From assembly GCA_031769625.1 (NCBI GenBank), contig JAUIMM010000017.1:965001-1029000 (forward strand): a DNA stretch of 64,000 nt. Reading direction: 5' to 3'. The notes below the pieces were generated by a model. The model saw nothing but the letters and a program-made list of their open reading frames with translations. It made no database searches and had not been told where the DNA came from. This DNA is from Taudactylus pleione (taxonomy: Eukaryota > Chordata > Amphibia > Anura > Myobatrachidae). Shown here one piece after another: positions 42,683-54,330 of the stretch (the first letter of the stretch is position 1; the number at the start of each line of letters is the position of its first letter). The position numbers and the translations under genes were made by a program.

Positions 42683-43080
42683 GGGCCTGATTCAGAGACA
42701 GATGGTAATGCAATCGCAATGCATTCTCTCATGGAGAGAATATATGGTAATGCCTGAGAAAATATGGTAATGCCTTCCAAAGCAGAACAGAGCATAGAGA
42801 CGCCCACTGCTGCCTTCTCATATCCATCAGAATCTACTGCGCATGTGTGGGTCTCCAGCAAAATTGCCCTTGCGCCATTTTCCCGGGGACATCAGTATTG
42901 CTCATATGCAGAGTCACTGGGAAAATGGCCGCAGCCATTTTCCCAGTGATTTTTGCTGCTCTGCAGCGTTGGCCAGGCAGCACTCTGGTGACTACGGACA
43001 AAGTAAGTATAAAATTATATGGGTGCAGGGTGGGCAGTGTGGGCCCCCCTGCACTGCCCACCCTGCACCCATTATAGATA
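42683..43080. mobile_element. GGGCCTGATTCAG MITE left end followed by hairpins
   Basis: GGGCCTGATTCAGAGACAG starts at 42683; no matching right end was found. Downstream lie TCACTGGGAAAATGGC / GCCATTTTCCCAGTGA (about 42914-42950) and GGGTGCAGGGTGGGCAGTG / CACTGCCCACCCTGCACCC (about 43020-43070). Confidence 0.6.
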
Positions 43081-44170
43081 CACCCCTGATACAGACCATT
43101 CTTGTTTATTCAAAATTATCTTTTGCAATTATAGGATCCTATATGCAAATACAGTCACTGACCATTATTGCTGATTTGAGCTTATTCCTTAAAGAATATA
43201 AATTTATAATCTCAGCAATTTTCTGATGAGGCACCCAAATTCTTTGATAATAGCATCCATCTACATCAGATTCTATATACTCATGTATTAAACTATGTCA
43301 ATGGGCTAAATCGGATTTTATGGCGATAATCTGATGATGTAAAGTAAATACATTTATATTGTATAAGTTGCACCTTTAGAGCTGATGACGCACTGGAAGA
43401 CGTCTGTCACCTTTGAGTAAAGGGGAGATGACTAATTGCCACTTACTGAAATGGCTGGGGCTAGGTTAGTAGTAATAAATGTTTGAGAGCAGACTGCCTG
43501 CAACACGTTTTCCTAGGATGTCAGTCTATACCAAGAGCTAAGTGTCTTAAAAAGGAGCATGAGTCAAATTCTATGAGTTCAATTCTATGTATCTTTTAGC
43601 ACCAAATAGGAAGAAATGTTGGTACCGTCCATTATATATAATATATTTCAGCTCTGTCCTGGAAAAGAAATGAGGTCGTTGATGACTTGGGAACGTTAGT
43701 TAAATTGTTTAGCGGAAATGCCTGATTGGTGCAAAGTATCCAAGTTATCAATGATGACTGATGACTTTCTAGTCCCAACCTGGTATGTAAACACAATAAT
43801 TTTCAATGCCTTCTTTGGAAACTAATACAAACTTACTATGTTGGAAATCCACGTTGAACCACCAAGATAAGTAGACCAGTTGGGAGGCTAGGTAATAAAA
43901 GTATACAACATTTTAACTGTGCAGACATTAGAACTTTATGACATTATAACGTTATTTCTCCTAAAGAGTCATGTATAAAGTTACAATTTTCACACTGTTA
44001 AAATGCTGTGAGTAGAATTTTTACCATGTTGGGATCTTGGCGACGGCTATCTCGTATCTACAGAGTTGCTGTCACCATAATGACTGCAGACGTCCAGACT
44101 GCATCCTGTCCAGATTAGGCTGATAGTTAAAGACCAGAGTCTGCCAGGTATATCACAGCATTGTCTATGT
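43081..44170. other. Unassigned AT-rich sequence
   Basis: No ORF similarity, repeat array or element termini seen. Confidence 0.4.
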
Positions 44171-44371
44171 CAGTGGTCCTCATCAATCATTTTCCAACTG
44201 TATACCCCCTGAAAGGCCATCTGCATTATTTGTATCTCCAACATTTGTAATGCATATAATTATTATTAAATAAAATGTTTATTCGTCACTGTATATAACA
44301 GCAAATAATGTGTTGTAAACATAATTTAAAAAAAATGACATAAGCATAGATTGAATTGTGCAAATGGAATC

Positions 44372-44815
44372 AGTATGTAATCTCGACAGCGGCAGCCCGG
44401 CAGGGGTGAAGATCCTGATCATTAATTAAGGTAAGTATTGCTAACCTTATTACCCTCCCTAACTCTAACCCTCCCTTAGGGGTGCCCTACCCTTACCTCC
44501 CCCCCAAGTGCCTAAACCTAACCCCCCCTTCCCCGATGCCTAACCCTAAGTCTCCCGGGGGTTGCCTAACCCTAACCTTCCCTCGGGAGTGCCTAACCCC
44601 CCCTTCCCCTAGCCTGACCCTAACCCTCCCAGGGGGGTGCCTAACCATAAGTCCCCCCGGGAGCTCTAAAATCTAACCCCCCCCAGCGGCTGTCCGCACC
44701 TTTGTTCAGTATGCCAGGCTTCAGGCTTCCGACGTAGGTCTAATGACAGGCGGATTTTGACGCCTGTCATTAGTACCTTGCCGGGATTAGACAGTCGGGA
44801 AGCCGGCGGTCGGCA
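44372..44815 (+). mobile_element. Family T element
   Basis: Ends with CGACAGCGGCAGCCCGGCAG and AGACAGTCGGGAAGCCGGCG around a CCTAACCCTAACC core; boundaries approximate. Confidence 0.6.
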
Positions 44816-45075
44816 AATATATTTCTCACATATTACATTTTATGGGAAAAAAAAGATATACATTAACACTACAGTATACTACATATACACTTTCTGATAC
44901 AGGTATACAGGGATAGACTATTTCATCTTTTCATCATCAGGGTCCTCCTGTGATGCATGAGACTAGAGATCCCCAGGACACTGCTTTCCCTATGTGTCTA
45001 ATTATCAACTGGATTCCAGCCCCCTTTACAGAAAACTTTTTAAACACTCCTTAACGTCACAGCAAGTATACCTGG

Positions 45076-45460
45076 GGGTTGGGTACAGGATCCCGACAGT
45101 CAGAATCACGACACCGGCATCCCGACAGGGTTAGGATACCAACATCTGTCAGTAAGAATCCCAACCGTACCCCGAACCCTCACTCCCTGCTGCCTAAACC
45201 TAACCCTCCCACCTAGTGCCTAAACCTAACCCCCCACAGCCTAAACCTAACCCTCCCCCCTAGTGCCTAAACCTAACCCCCCAACAGCCTAACCTTCCCC
45301 CTAGTACCTAACCCTAACTCTCACCCTATTGCCTAACCTTAACCCCTAACCCTCCCCATAACCCCTGGTGTGCCGTGCCAGGATTATAACTTGTGTCGGA
45401 ATTCCAGAGCCGGCATTCTGAGGGTCGGCATCCCAACAGCCGGGATTAAAACTACATCTC
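45076..45460 (+). mobile_element. Family T element with 8-bp duplication
   Basis: GGGTTGGGTACAGGATCC ... GGGATTAAAACTACATCTC; flanks ATACCTGG and ATCCCTGG agree at seven of eight positions. This supports a hAT-type 8-bp duplication for family T. Confidence 0.8.
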
Positions 45461-45794
45461 ATCCCTGGTTGTGCTAGTGTTACAGGTTGAGAACCACAGA
45501 GCTTTGTCATACTTGCTACTTTTAAATAAAGACTTCAGAACTATTGTGATAGCAAACGCACGGCCAGGCACCATATTGGGTGTGTCCCATAACATGCAAG
45601 GGGTGTAGCTAATGCCACTCAGGTGTGGGCAGCACCACTGGATTGAACCTATAACAGAGTGTGCAGCATGCAGCCAGAGGGGGTTTGTGTATGGGTGGCA
45701 TGCCGCCATAGGCTGTATAGCTTAGCAGGGCTAAATAGAACATAGGAAGATTGCATTATTAAATTGGTTCTAGTTTTAAATTTGTACAAGCAAA

Positions 45795-46600
45795 AATGGA
45801 ACCCCATAGTATACACTGTGCCTTCATAGTGCCCTGCAGTATGTACAGTGCCCCTATAGTACTCAGCAGTACACACAGTGCATACATGCCTACCCTCCCG
45901 GCAGTTGCGGGGGGCTCACGATTTTTCGGGTAACACCCGCACCCCCGGAAGGGAAGGCACTACCACCAGATTCTGACCACTTTCTAGTGAAGTAGGCAGA
46001 ATAAGTAGAATTTTCTTGCGTTGGGTCCGCGAGTAGGGCCCACCCCCTTATTTAAGTATGCACCATTTGCGGCAAATTGTCGCAAGGGGTCAGGGCTTAA
46101 TTACGCGACCTGTGTCCCCGCCCCCAACACCTCCCACCTGCTTCTCCTCCCTGGGCCTTTGCAAGTATGACACAGTGCCTCATAGTACCCTGCAGTGCCC
46201 CATACTACCCCACAGTGTACAGTGCCCACATAGTACACTGCATCATATACAGTGCCCCCTTTGTATCCCACAGTGCACAAGGTGCCCTCACAGTACCTGT
46301 ACTAAACACAGTGCCCCCCTTCTACCACCTAGTACATAATGTGCTTCCTTAGTATAACACATTATATTTGGCCCCATAGTACACTGCATTACACACAGTA
46401 GCCAACAGTACACATCTTGCCACCCATGGTACCCTGCAGTATACACAGTGCATCCATTGCACTACCTAACACACAATGTGCTCCCCTAATACAACAAACT
46501 ATTTGAATTGTCCCGATGGTACACTGCAGAACACACAGTAGCCAACAGTACACATAGTGCCACCCGTGGTACCCTGCAGCATACACAGTACCCCAATAAT
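45795..46600. repeat. CACAGTGCCCCCATAGTACCCTGCAG minisatellite
   Basis: Diverged 30-40 bp units built from ACACAGTGC, CATAGTACCC and TGCAGTATAC, split by a MITE at 45881-46169. Confidence 0.85.
45881..46169. mobile_element. CATACATGCCTACC hAT MITE in minisatellite
   Basis: CATACATGCCTACCCTCC ... GGCCTTTGCAAGTATG inside an exact 8-bp duplication ACACAGTG (45873-45880, 46170-46177). Same family as 34092 and 40830. Confidence 0.92.
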
Positions 46601-48868
46601 AATCGCTATCTTGCATTAACATAAAAAGAATCCAAGTTGCACTTTGTAAAATAGTCTATATGTATTCCACAAATTACTAAACAAAGCAGAATTATAGATA
46701 AATGAGAAAGGTTAGTGCATAGCTTTAAAAGGAGCACATGGGCTATATTTAAATTATTTTTTCTTTATTATTGTGTTTTGGATGCTGACTTTGATATACT
46801 GCTGTGAGTAGAGAGAATCTGATTTGTTTCCTTTTTTTATAATAACACACAGAATAACAACATGTGTTAGCTTCAGTACAGAATTTCTCTAATAAAAAGC
46901 AGCTTTAAACCACTACTCATGGGCAGCCAGGGTATAGTCAGACCCTACAATGTCACCACATTCTGAAGATACAATAGTGAAGATAAAAAAGATGGGGCAG
47001 ACACAATCCAATGTGCTCAAACTAATCTAAATAAATCGTTACACATACACAATAATATGACAAAAGATCCAGTACATCCCTTGTGACAGATGGGTACAAT
47101 CATTTGTAGTCATTTTGTTAATATCGTTCAGACTTCTTGAGGTACTTTGATTCTTTCACTCAAGGATGTATGTGGAAACAACAAATAATACAGGAAAAAC
47201 AAGGTGTAGTTTGTTTCATTCATGTGAGTTTAACAAAATAAAATAAAAGATATCCATTCTTTTCTGTGCACAGAAAGGTTAACAAGCGTACCCCACTCAC
47301 ACTAGTTCAGAGTGGTTGGTATATATAAAGATTTCTTTGCTGCTGTAGCTGGTGTACCCCACTCACTCTTCTTTAAACTCCCCCTTAAGAACATGGTGCT
47401 AGGCATACTCCAACTCACTGTGTGTGCTTGCATTAGATCTGGGGGGCATTGCACAGGACGTCTGAATTATTGCACTACCTCCAACCACCTTACCATTCAC
47501 TAAAAACATCCTTCATTGCTGCACGCAATTACTGCTGCTGGTACATTTAACATTGAAGTAGCACCCTCTACTCTACAGTACTCTTCTCCCAACTGCCATC
47601 CTGAAATTACCCAACTGCCATCCTTAGGGTGGTGGAATAGTCTTCTCAAATTGGGACTGTTTTGCCTAAATAATACAGTTGGGAGGTGTGAGTTTTTTTA
47701 TGTTGTTCTCAAACACAGAAATGCCACTAACCCTCCTCTCCCAAAAGTTCATGCTAACATCATGCTAGTCCAGAGTTTAACAAACTCCTCTATAACAGGC
47801 CAGGTTTTCAGGATATCCATGCTTGAGTCCAGATGCATATACTTGTGTCTTTTGCTTGCTTTGCATTTCTTGGTATGAAGTTGAACATGGCCTATTTGTT
47901 GCAAATTTTTTTTTTCATACTCTCGTCAATCAGACGGCAAATATGTGCTATAAACGCTATAACAAAAAGCAGGAAGAAGAAAAGTGGAAACGCAACAACA
48001 GAAATACATGCAAAGACAAATCACTCATTTGTTCTCACCTTTGAATGATTTTCAGAAGTCTGTTGACTTTTACAATAGTATTAGTGGCTCTCCGTTCCTT
48101 CTGCAGCAAATTATTTTGCCCCAAAAGGCAATGGGGTTCCAGCACGGGTGCATCCTCTTCCCTACTCTATTTTTAGCAATGCTCATGCTTTAGATTCCAT
48201 GTAGAAAAAAAAATCATGTGTTAAAATTCTTGCTCATAAAAATTCAAGCTGTGGGACAGCGTGGGAACATAACAAGTAGGATTTAATTATTCAATTTGCT
48301 GCTAAGCTAATGACTTCAAGTAATTTATATATGAAAGCAAGTGTGGGAATTGTATACGTTGGGTCACGATTGTCCAAAAACTTTCTCCTGTCTGTGTTGC
48401 TGTACCACTGAGCAGAGAGTAGAACTCTCTTTGCCATGGTTCGGTCCTGTATTTCCCTGGAATGGGAATAACTGATCAGTTGCTACTAATTATTTAAGTA
48501 ATTATAAGCAAATAAAACGATTGAAATAGACTGCTTTAGGTCTGATGCATTAAAGGGCAAAAAAATAAAAAGCCTATTACGCTTGAAAATAAATGATAGG
48601 GCTTCTTTCCTACATTCAGAAAAGGGTTATCCCCACTGGTGGCAAGATTTGTCATCCTTTGCTGGCTATGGCTTCCCCATGCATGAGTAAGTATATTTAA
48701 CAAACCTCACCACTGTATCTATAAGTGGTACATAGTACCTATAATGGCTGCATAGTGTGCAGTGACCTTGGGGTCAGGGAGGCCCACACCGCATACACTG
48801 CACCCATTGAATATACTACCTTGTGGCCGCATATATGTCTGAAGAGCCGTATTCCTGGTGAATTTGCC
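46601..48868. other. Mostly unassigned sequence
   Basis: No gene seen. A short stretch near 47775-47835 (AGGCCAGGTTTTCAGGATAT) resembles a widespread hAT MITE end but is too short to place. Confidence 0.4.
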
Positions 48869-48871
48869 TAT

Positions 48872-49173
48872 AGGAGCATACACGCTAGACGATATGCTCC
48901 CTGAGCGATATCGTCTAGTGTGTCCCTGGCAGGGTATGCTCAATGTCGTTCATGACATTGAGCACACCCGCTGAACGATATCGTTCAGCACCGGGCTCTC
49001 TCCCCCATTCCCCAACATGTAGCAACCTGACAATATATGAACGATAAAGACGAACGACGTGCAGGAACGTTCATCATTTAGATAAAAAAATGGACGATAA
49101 AGTGAATGACTGAACGATAACGATATCGTTATCGTTCAGTCGTCCACTTTAATCGCCCAGTGTGTACGCACCT
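48872..49173. mobile_element. GTGCGTACACAC-type MITE with four hairpins
   Basis: Ends AGGAGCATACACGCTAG and CCAGTGTGTACGCACCT inside TAT (48869-48871, 49174-49176). Hairpins: GCTAGACGATATGC...GCGATATCGTCTAG, TATGCTCAATGTCGTTCATGACATTGAGCA, GCTGAACGATATCGTTCAGC and a long terminal one around ACGATAACGATATCGTTATC. Confidence 0.8.
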
Positions 49174-49660
49174 TATGTGTAGTAGACTGGCATACGCACA
49201 GGGAGGAAGATTGAAAGTGCGGACGGATTAATCTGTCTATTAATAGGCCACTCTTTCCTTGAATACAGTAACTGGTGGCATGGAACAAATCCATTCCGTG
49301 GGAGTGTCATGGGAACATCATGGGTGTGTACGCCAACTTCCTTGCTTGTTTGGAGGTGGGGAAGGAGATCGGACGTCTGTTATTCTAATGGATCTTTTGT
49401 ATGCAGTAAGGGGTAGGTATAAGTCCCGATACTAATGATGATGGATGTGGGTGCAATGATAGTGGGCGGCGCACCCTTGTACATGAAGACAGACAGATAT
49501 TTGGCATATTCGCATTAGCATAAGGTAGTAAGCAGGCTATCGTTGCTGTGCGGGAAATCAGCCGCAAATGCACCGGACTCTAAAACAGGCCCTCTGTGTG
49601 CTTTACTGCACTCATTGTGGTGACAAGTATGCTACACAGAATATGGGTTTGGTATAAAAG
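49174..49660. other. Degraded MITE right end and unassigned sequence
   Basis: GGACTCTAAAACAGGCCC near 49570-49590 resembles a GGGCCTG-type right end without a clear left partner. Confidence 0.4.
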
Positions 49661-49664
49661 ATCT

Positions 49665-50095
49665 ACAGAAAAAAAATAGACAATGTCTAGATAGACACCA
49701 AATGGTAGACAGCCAATAGGTAGGGACAAAAGGTCGAAAGGCACAACAGGTCGACATACAAAAGTTCGACATCGATGAAGATAGACAGGTACAAAAAGTT
49801 GACAAGGTCAAACCTTTTGTCCCTGTCTACTTATTGACTGTCTACCAGTTGGTGAGTCATTCCATGGTGACTCATGTTACAAAGTGAAACAGCAAGTTAT
49901 TTGCATGGATATCAACAGCAAAAGGAATCTATGTGAAATTTATTTTACTTACTGAGAAATAATAAGACAGTCATGCTTTAAAAAACTGTATACAGGAATT
50001 AATAATTGTTTGCTATGTCACTTTGTAACTTGAGTTACCATGGAATGACCCTGGTGTATATCTAGACATTATCGACCTTTTTACTGTAGATCTAA
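49665..50095. mobile_element. GTCTAGATAGACACCAAATGG MITE, palindromic
   Basis: Left AGATCTACAGAAAAAAAATA with GACAATGTCTAGATAGACACC; right GGTGTATATCTAGACATTAT and TTTACTGTAGATCT. Repeated GGTCGAC-type motifs lie inside. Interrupted at 49855-50053. Confidence 0.65.
49855..50053. mobile_element. GTCATTCCATGGTGACTC MITE nested in the above
   Basis: Ends GTCATTCCATGGTGACTCAT and AGTTACCATGGAATGAC are inverted repeats that extend inward through GTTACAAAGTGA. Confidence 0.7.
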
Positions 50096-50214
50096 TTACT
50101 GGAACTCACAGAAAAAATTACAGCAAATTGGAATGGCTAGTATTCAAAAGCTAGTGCAACAGTCAGCAGGGCAAAGCCTTTTCTGATTCAACACCTGTAA
50201 GAGATGTAGACTGA

Positions 50215-50812
50215 GGGCCTGATTCAGAGCCGGACGCTATTTGCGGACGCTGGTTCAGAAAAAGGGGCTGGCTATTTAAATTGAGCGCTCGCTCTTTGCG
50301 GTCTGTTGACGCCTCTATGTCTGAGCGAGCGAACGAAACATGCGCTCGCTATTTTGTAAAGACGCCCCTTGGCCGCTCGCATCATACGTCATCTCCGCTA
50401 TTTATTAGATTCATCGAGTACATCGAAAGGCGTATGAACTGCTCGCTATTCTTGTGGTAGCATTTTCCTACCGCAATCATGCGAGCAGTTCAGGCTAAAA
50501 GACAACCAACTGACGTGGTCGATGACGCTGCTTTGTTAATTATGCACACCCTTAAAACACCCGTTTTGACCATTTGGCACGCCTGCGTTCAGATCTCCAC
50601 TCCCCGTTTTCAAGCACCTTCCCCTGTTACCACCCACAAACGCCTCATCCTGTCACTCAAATTAGCAGGCATTCGCTATTTGGCGAGCACACGATTTCCG
50701 ACCACACTGACTGGTTGACGCATGCGCATTACAACCCATATGCATGCGCAGATGTGCGAACATCGCTCGGAGCGAACGAGCGGCCGCTTACGAGCGGCTC
50801 TGAATCAGGCCC
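50215..50812 (+). mobile_element. GGGCCTGATTCAG family B element (598 bp)
   Basis: GGGCCTGATTCAGAGCC ... GGCTCTGAATCAGGCCC, exact TGA duplication (50212-50214, 50813-50815). Identical in length to the 32287 copy, opposite in orientation. Confidence 0.92.
50479..50718 (+). other. Small ORF shared by both family B copies
   Basis: 79 codons, ATG to TGA within the element; contains DVVDDAALLIMHTLKTPVL and TTHKRLILSLKLAG, also present at 32380-32620. No known domain recognised and no ribosome or promoter evidence. Confidence 0.3.
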
Positions 50813-50827
50813 TGAATCTTGTACTTT

Positions 50828-51152
50828 GGGCCTGAAACAGACCCGCTCGCAAGAGCTATGCACTCGCAAGCAGGTCGATGGTGGGGCACTGCGCACGTGC
50901 AGCGTACACAATGCGTGTGCACAAGCCCCGGAGCGTGTGAGAAATTCACTTGCTCCGGGGCTCGCTACAAACAGGGCGACTGTCGATGCTGATGCCGTTT
51001 GAGGGCAGCCCTACTGATATCAGTCATGATGTCAGTAATGAGCTTCCTGCTCTATTAGAGCAGGAAGCTTACTGGGGCTTGTGGGAACGAGACCCTACCA
51101 CAAGGGTCTCGTCGCAAGCCCGATGGTCGCGACCATCACCTGGCCGCTCGCA
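50828..51152 (+). mobile_element. Hairpin-chain MITE, truncated copy
   Basis: GGGCCTGAAACAGACCCGC start; keeps several hairpins (CCCCGGAGCG...GCTCCGGGG, GAGCTTCCTGCTCTATTAGA...GCAGGAAGC, CGAGACCCT...AGGGTCTCG) and is cut at 51152 by a Tc1-b family end. The most diverged copy here. Confidence 0.82.
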
Positions 51153-51345
51153 AAAGCTTCACTTTTTCCACATTTTGTTATATTACAGCCTTATTCAAAA
51201 ACGGAATAAATACATTTTTGTCCTCAAAATTCTACACACAATACCCCATAATGACAACGTGTAAAAAGTTTTTCGAGATTTTTGCAAATTTTATAAAAAA
51301 ATAACAACTAAGAAATCACATGTACATAAGTATTCACAGCCTTCA
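51153..51345 (+). mobile_element. Tc1-b family terminus, solo fragment
   Basis: CTTCACTTTTTCCACATTTT through CATGTACATAAGTATTCACA matches 26580-26760 plus the bases after hAT-4. It shows the sequence of this Tc1 end without the hAT-4 insertion. Confidence 0.9.
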
Positions 51346-51592
51346 AGTGTTTTGGTTTTGGTTAAGAATTTGGTTTAAAAAAAAATGGATAAAAAGTTTT
51401 TAAAATCAGCTAAAATTATTTTTGCAATCCAAAACCCAAAATCTGAATTCCAAACTGCGGAAAGATCAGAACTGTAACTCGGATCTGTCCGGATCTACTT
51501 AGGAGATCAGAACTGACACTTGGCTAAGTTTGGATTCACGAAATTCGGTGGATTCTGATGTCTGGAGAATCAAACCGCACCTCTCTACTTGT
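51346..51592 (-). mobile_element. hAT-like terminal fragment
   Basis: GTTTTGGTTTTGG and TCCGGATCT motifs and a right end GAATCAAACCGCACCTCTCTA resemble the TAGAGATG... termini of the hAT-1 family. Confidence 0.5.
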
Positions 51593-52275
51593 AATAATGA
51601 TAATATTTTCTACAGATCAGCTTCATTGTAGGTTTATGCTAGGTGGTCATTTGAGTCTTTCATTTCCTGTGAAAACTGATTAGAGGAAACAACAATAAAA
51701 ACACATACTATTGTCTCATTTCATTTTAAAAGAAATTATCAAGACCCTCATCAGAAAATCACAACTACTGATCAGTATCTTCAATAAAATAAAATATTTA
51801 GATCATAATCAGGCACCACCTGCTGGGTACCTCCCCCAATGCAATCACATGCTAAAAATCCAGATCAGACCCCGGCCCTCTTGCCACCTCGAGTAAATCA
51901 AAACATGTAAACTCAGTTATTATGTTATTCAATCTGACATGCAGTAATGTGATCAACCTCTGTTTTTTAAAATAATAAATGACATCTAAGGTGTCCTTGG
52001 AAGCTGTGTGAATACATGAGGCCATTTACAGCAAATGCATAGAAAATCAATGACCTGTTGTCATGGTGATCTAATGAGGGCACTCCCATTTTCACAGGAT
52101 AATCCTAGTCTATTGAAGGCAAAAGGTCTTTGGTCCAACAGTATTGCCTGGGTGGATTGGGACCATAGTATGTGTGATTTGTAATCTGGATTGTGAAAGT
52201 GTATATAAGATTCTTATTGGTCATACTACCCACAGCAACCAAACAGCCACTGGAGTTTAACAGTCTAGTTAGTAG
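51593..52275. other. Unassigned sequence
   Basis: No gene or element recognised. Confidence 0.4.
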
Positions 52276-52278
52276 AAA

Positions 52279-53093
52279 TGGCCTGATTAAGAGATGGATG
52301 CAGTTGCAACTGGAGTTGCGATCTCTCTCAGAGAGACATATGCAAATGACTCACTCGCCATCCAGTGCTTAGAGATGCCCACTAAAAGCAGGGGCGCCAA
52401 GAGTGGGGGGGAGCGAGTACTAATTACCCGGGCCCGGGTTTGCTGGAGGGGCCCGGCAATGCTCCCCCCCTCTTACATCACAGCAGCCCAGCACATGCTG
52501 CTGTGTGCTGGTCTGCACTGGGAGACTGCTCGCGGCTGCTAAGAAGCAGCCCCAGAAGTCTCCTGTACCTGTGGGGGGAGCGATCAAGCTGATCGTGCCC
52601 CTTCTGGTTATGTGCCAGCTGAGGGTGCTCACAACGCCTCCCTTGCCAGCGTGCATGCGGCAAAACTTTTCTTTCTTTTTAATCTAAGGGTGTGTGACCA
52701 CGCCTCCCTGCGATTAGGCCACGCACCATTTTTACCCAGACCTGGCGTGGCTCTTGACGGGCCTGACTAAAAGCATTGCACATCCACCGCTCACACACAA
52801 AACTGGAAACATCGAACACAGATCAGGTGGCTATCAGCCATAACTACTGCAGACACAGTGGGTCTCCAGCCACACAGAGGGCTCTCCTGTTGCAAGCAAG
52901 GAAGCAGTGGCTAATTTATGGACGCTCCAAACGCTGACCGCTGGACACTCACTTTTTGACTGAATCCACTGTGCGTGCATAATCACAAAACAATCGCTGC
53001 ACATACGCAGTGAGGTTTACAATGTATGCGCAATGGCCAACAATCGCTAATCTGCGTAAATATTGGCATTACGTTCATCTCTGAATCAGGCCC
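52279..53093. mobile_element. GGCCTGATTaAG MITE with AAA duplication
   Basis: TGGCCTGATTAAGAGATGG ... TCATCTCTGAATCAGGCCC between AAA triplets (52276-52278, 53094-53096). Interrupted by a hAT MITE at 52389-52765. Confidence 0.8.
52389..52765. mobile_element. CAGGGGCGCCAAGAG hAT MITE
   Basis: CAGGGGCGCCAAGAGTGG ... GCTCTTGACGGGCCTG inside an exact 8-bp duplication ACTAAAAG (52381-52388, 52766-52773). Sister copy at 63432. Confidence 0.93.
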
Positions 53094-53096
53094 AAA

Positions 53097-53462
53097 GTAT
53101 CCACTTCCATAAACAGTCCTAGGGTAAGAATTAACAGCTCTCTGAGAAGTATTACTATAATGGGACTGTGCTGGTTTGGAGCCGCATTATATGGAGCAGA
53201 GATGGCAGTGTTAGAGGACTATGATGGGCAGTGTTAGAGTACTATGGGGGCGTAATACTGCTTTGTCATTTACCGTGATGGGCTTCCAAAGAGTCTACCT
53301 TATTTAATGTACTTGATGTTCACTTCTTTTTTATTTTTTTATAAATACCGTATCCTCTATATTCTATCACCCTATATTAGAAGCCTTGTTGTCTCAAACA
53401 TTCAAAACTCTTATTGAATTTTAGGAGACCTTTATAGGGCATTAGTATTTATTTATTAACAA
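53097..53462. other. Unassigned sequence
   Basis: Nothing recognised. Confidence 0.4.
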
Positions 53463-53470
53463 TTATTCAT

Positions 53471-53914
53471 GGGCTGGGTATGGGATGCTGGAACTCAAGA
53501 TCCGGCAGTCGGAATCCTGACGCCGTCATGCCGACAGGTTTAGGATACCGACACCTGTCGGTCAGTATACTAACACACCCCCTCTCCCTACCCCTGACCC
53601 TCCCTCCCCACTGCCTAAACCTAACCCTCTCCCCCAGTACCTATACCTAACCTCTCCCCCAGTGCCTAAACCTAACCTCCCCCCAGTACCTAAACCTAAC
53701 CCTCCCCAGTGCCTAACCCTAACCCTCCCCCCTTAGTGCCTAACCATAACCCTCCCCCTAGTGGCTAGCCCTAACCCTCCCCCTAACCCCAGTATATACC
53801 ATTGGGATGCGGGCAGTCGGGATGCTCTCACTGGGATATTGACAGGTGTCGGGATTCTGGCGCCAGCACTCTAAGCACCAACATACCGACTGTCGGGATT
53901 ATAACTACATTCCC
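53471..53914 (+). mobile_element. Family T element, best-preserved copy
   Basis: GGGCTGGGTATGGGATGC ... GACTGTCGGGATTATAACTA then CATTCCC, flanked by TTATTCAT and TTATTTAT (seven of eight match). Core of about ten CCTAACCCTCCCCCTAGTGC-type units. Confidence 0.85.
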
Positions 53915-54330
53915 TTATTTATATAGCACCAGCCTATTCTGCAGCAGTTTACAATTAGGAGCCATCACGGTAATGAAACAAGACTGGGTAATAACAGACA
54001 GACAGATAGGTAAGAAGTTTATAAGTTTATAATATATAGGAACATAGGGGTTTCATTCCGGAGGTTAAGTATAGCAAGGCACATATTATACAAGACTGAT
54101 TGCAATGGAAAAGCATGCTTATTGTGGCTATATGATCCAATCATAAGCAATGCTGACCGGGGGGTCAGAGGGTTGTTTGAGTATAGAAGAAAATAAATGT
54201 AATTTTGAGTGAACTGTGGAGAGGGGTTGTAATCGGATAGAGTAGCCTAGGGGGGGTTAAGAGGGTAGCTGAGGAATTTTACAAGGGTGTCTGAAGAGGT
54301 GAGCTTGGAGTGAATAAAATAAGGAATTAA
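53915..54330 (-). repeat. LINE/SINE 3' region, inverted
   Basis: TTATTTATATAGCACCAGCC and TTCTGCAGCAGTTTACAATT are the complement of the tail pattern at 3437, followed by the GGTAATAACAGACAGACAGA segment common in this repeat. Clade uncertain. Confidence 0.5.

Larger units (their letters stand above)
44171..45499. mobile_element. CAGTGGTCCTCA hAT MITE containing two family T copies
   Basis: Left CAGTGGTCCTCATCAATC with CTGTATACCCCCTGAAAGG, right GGTTGAGAACCACAG; these ends are typical of hAT MITEs. Flanking octamers GTCTATGT and AGCTTTGT share five positions. Family T insertions lie at 44372 and 45076. Confidence 0.6.

Noticed and set aside
47516..47878. 120-codon plus-strand ORF as a small gene
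   Set aside because: Composition and codon use look random; no domain, promoter or poly-A support visible.
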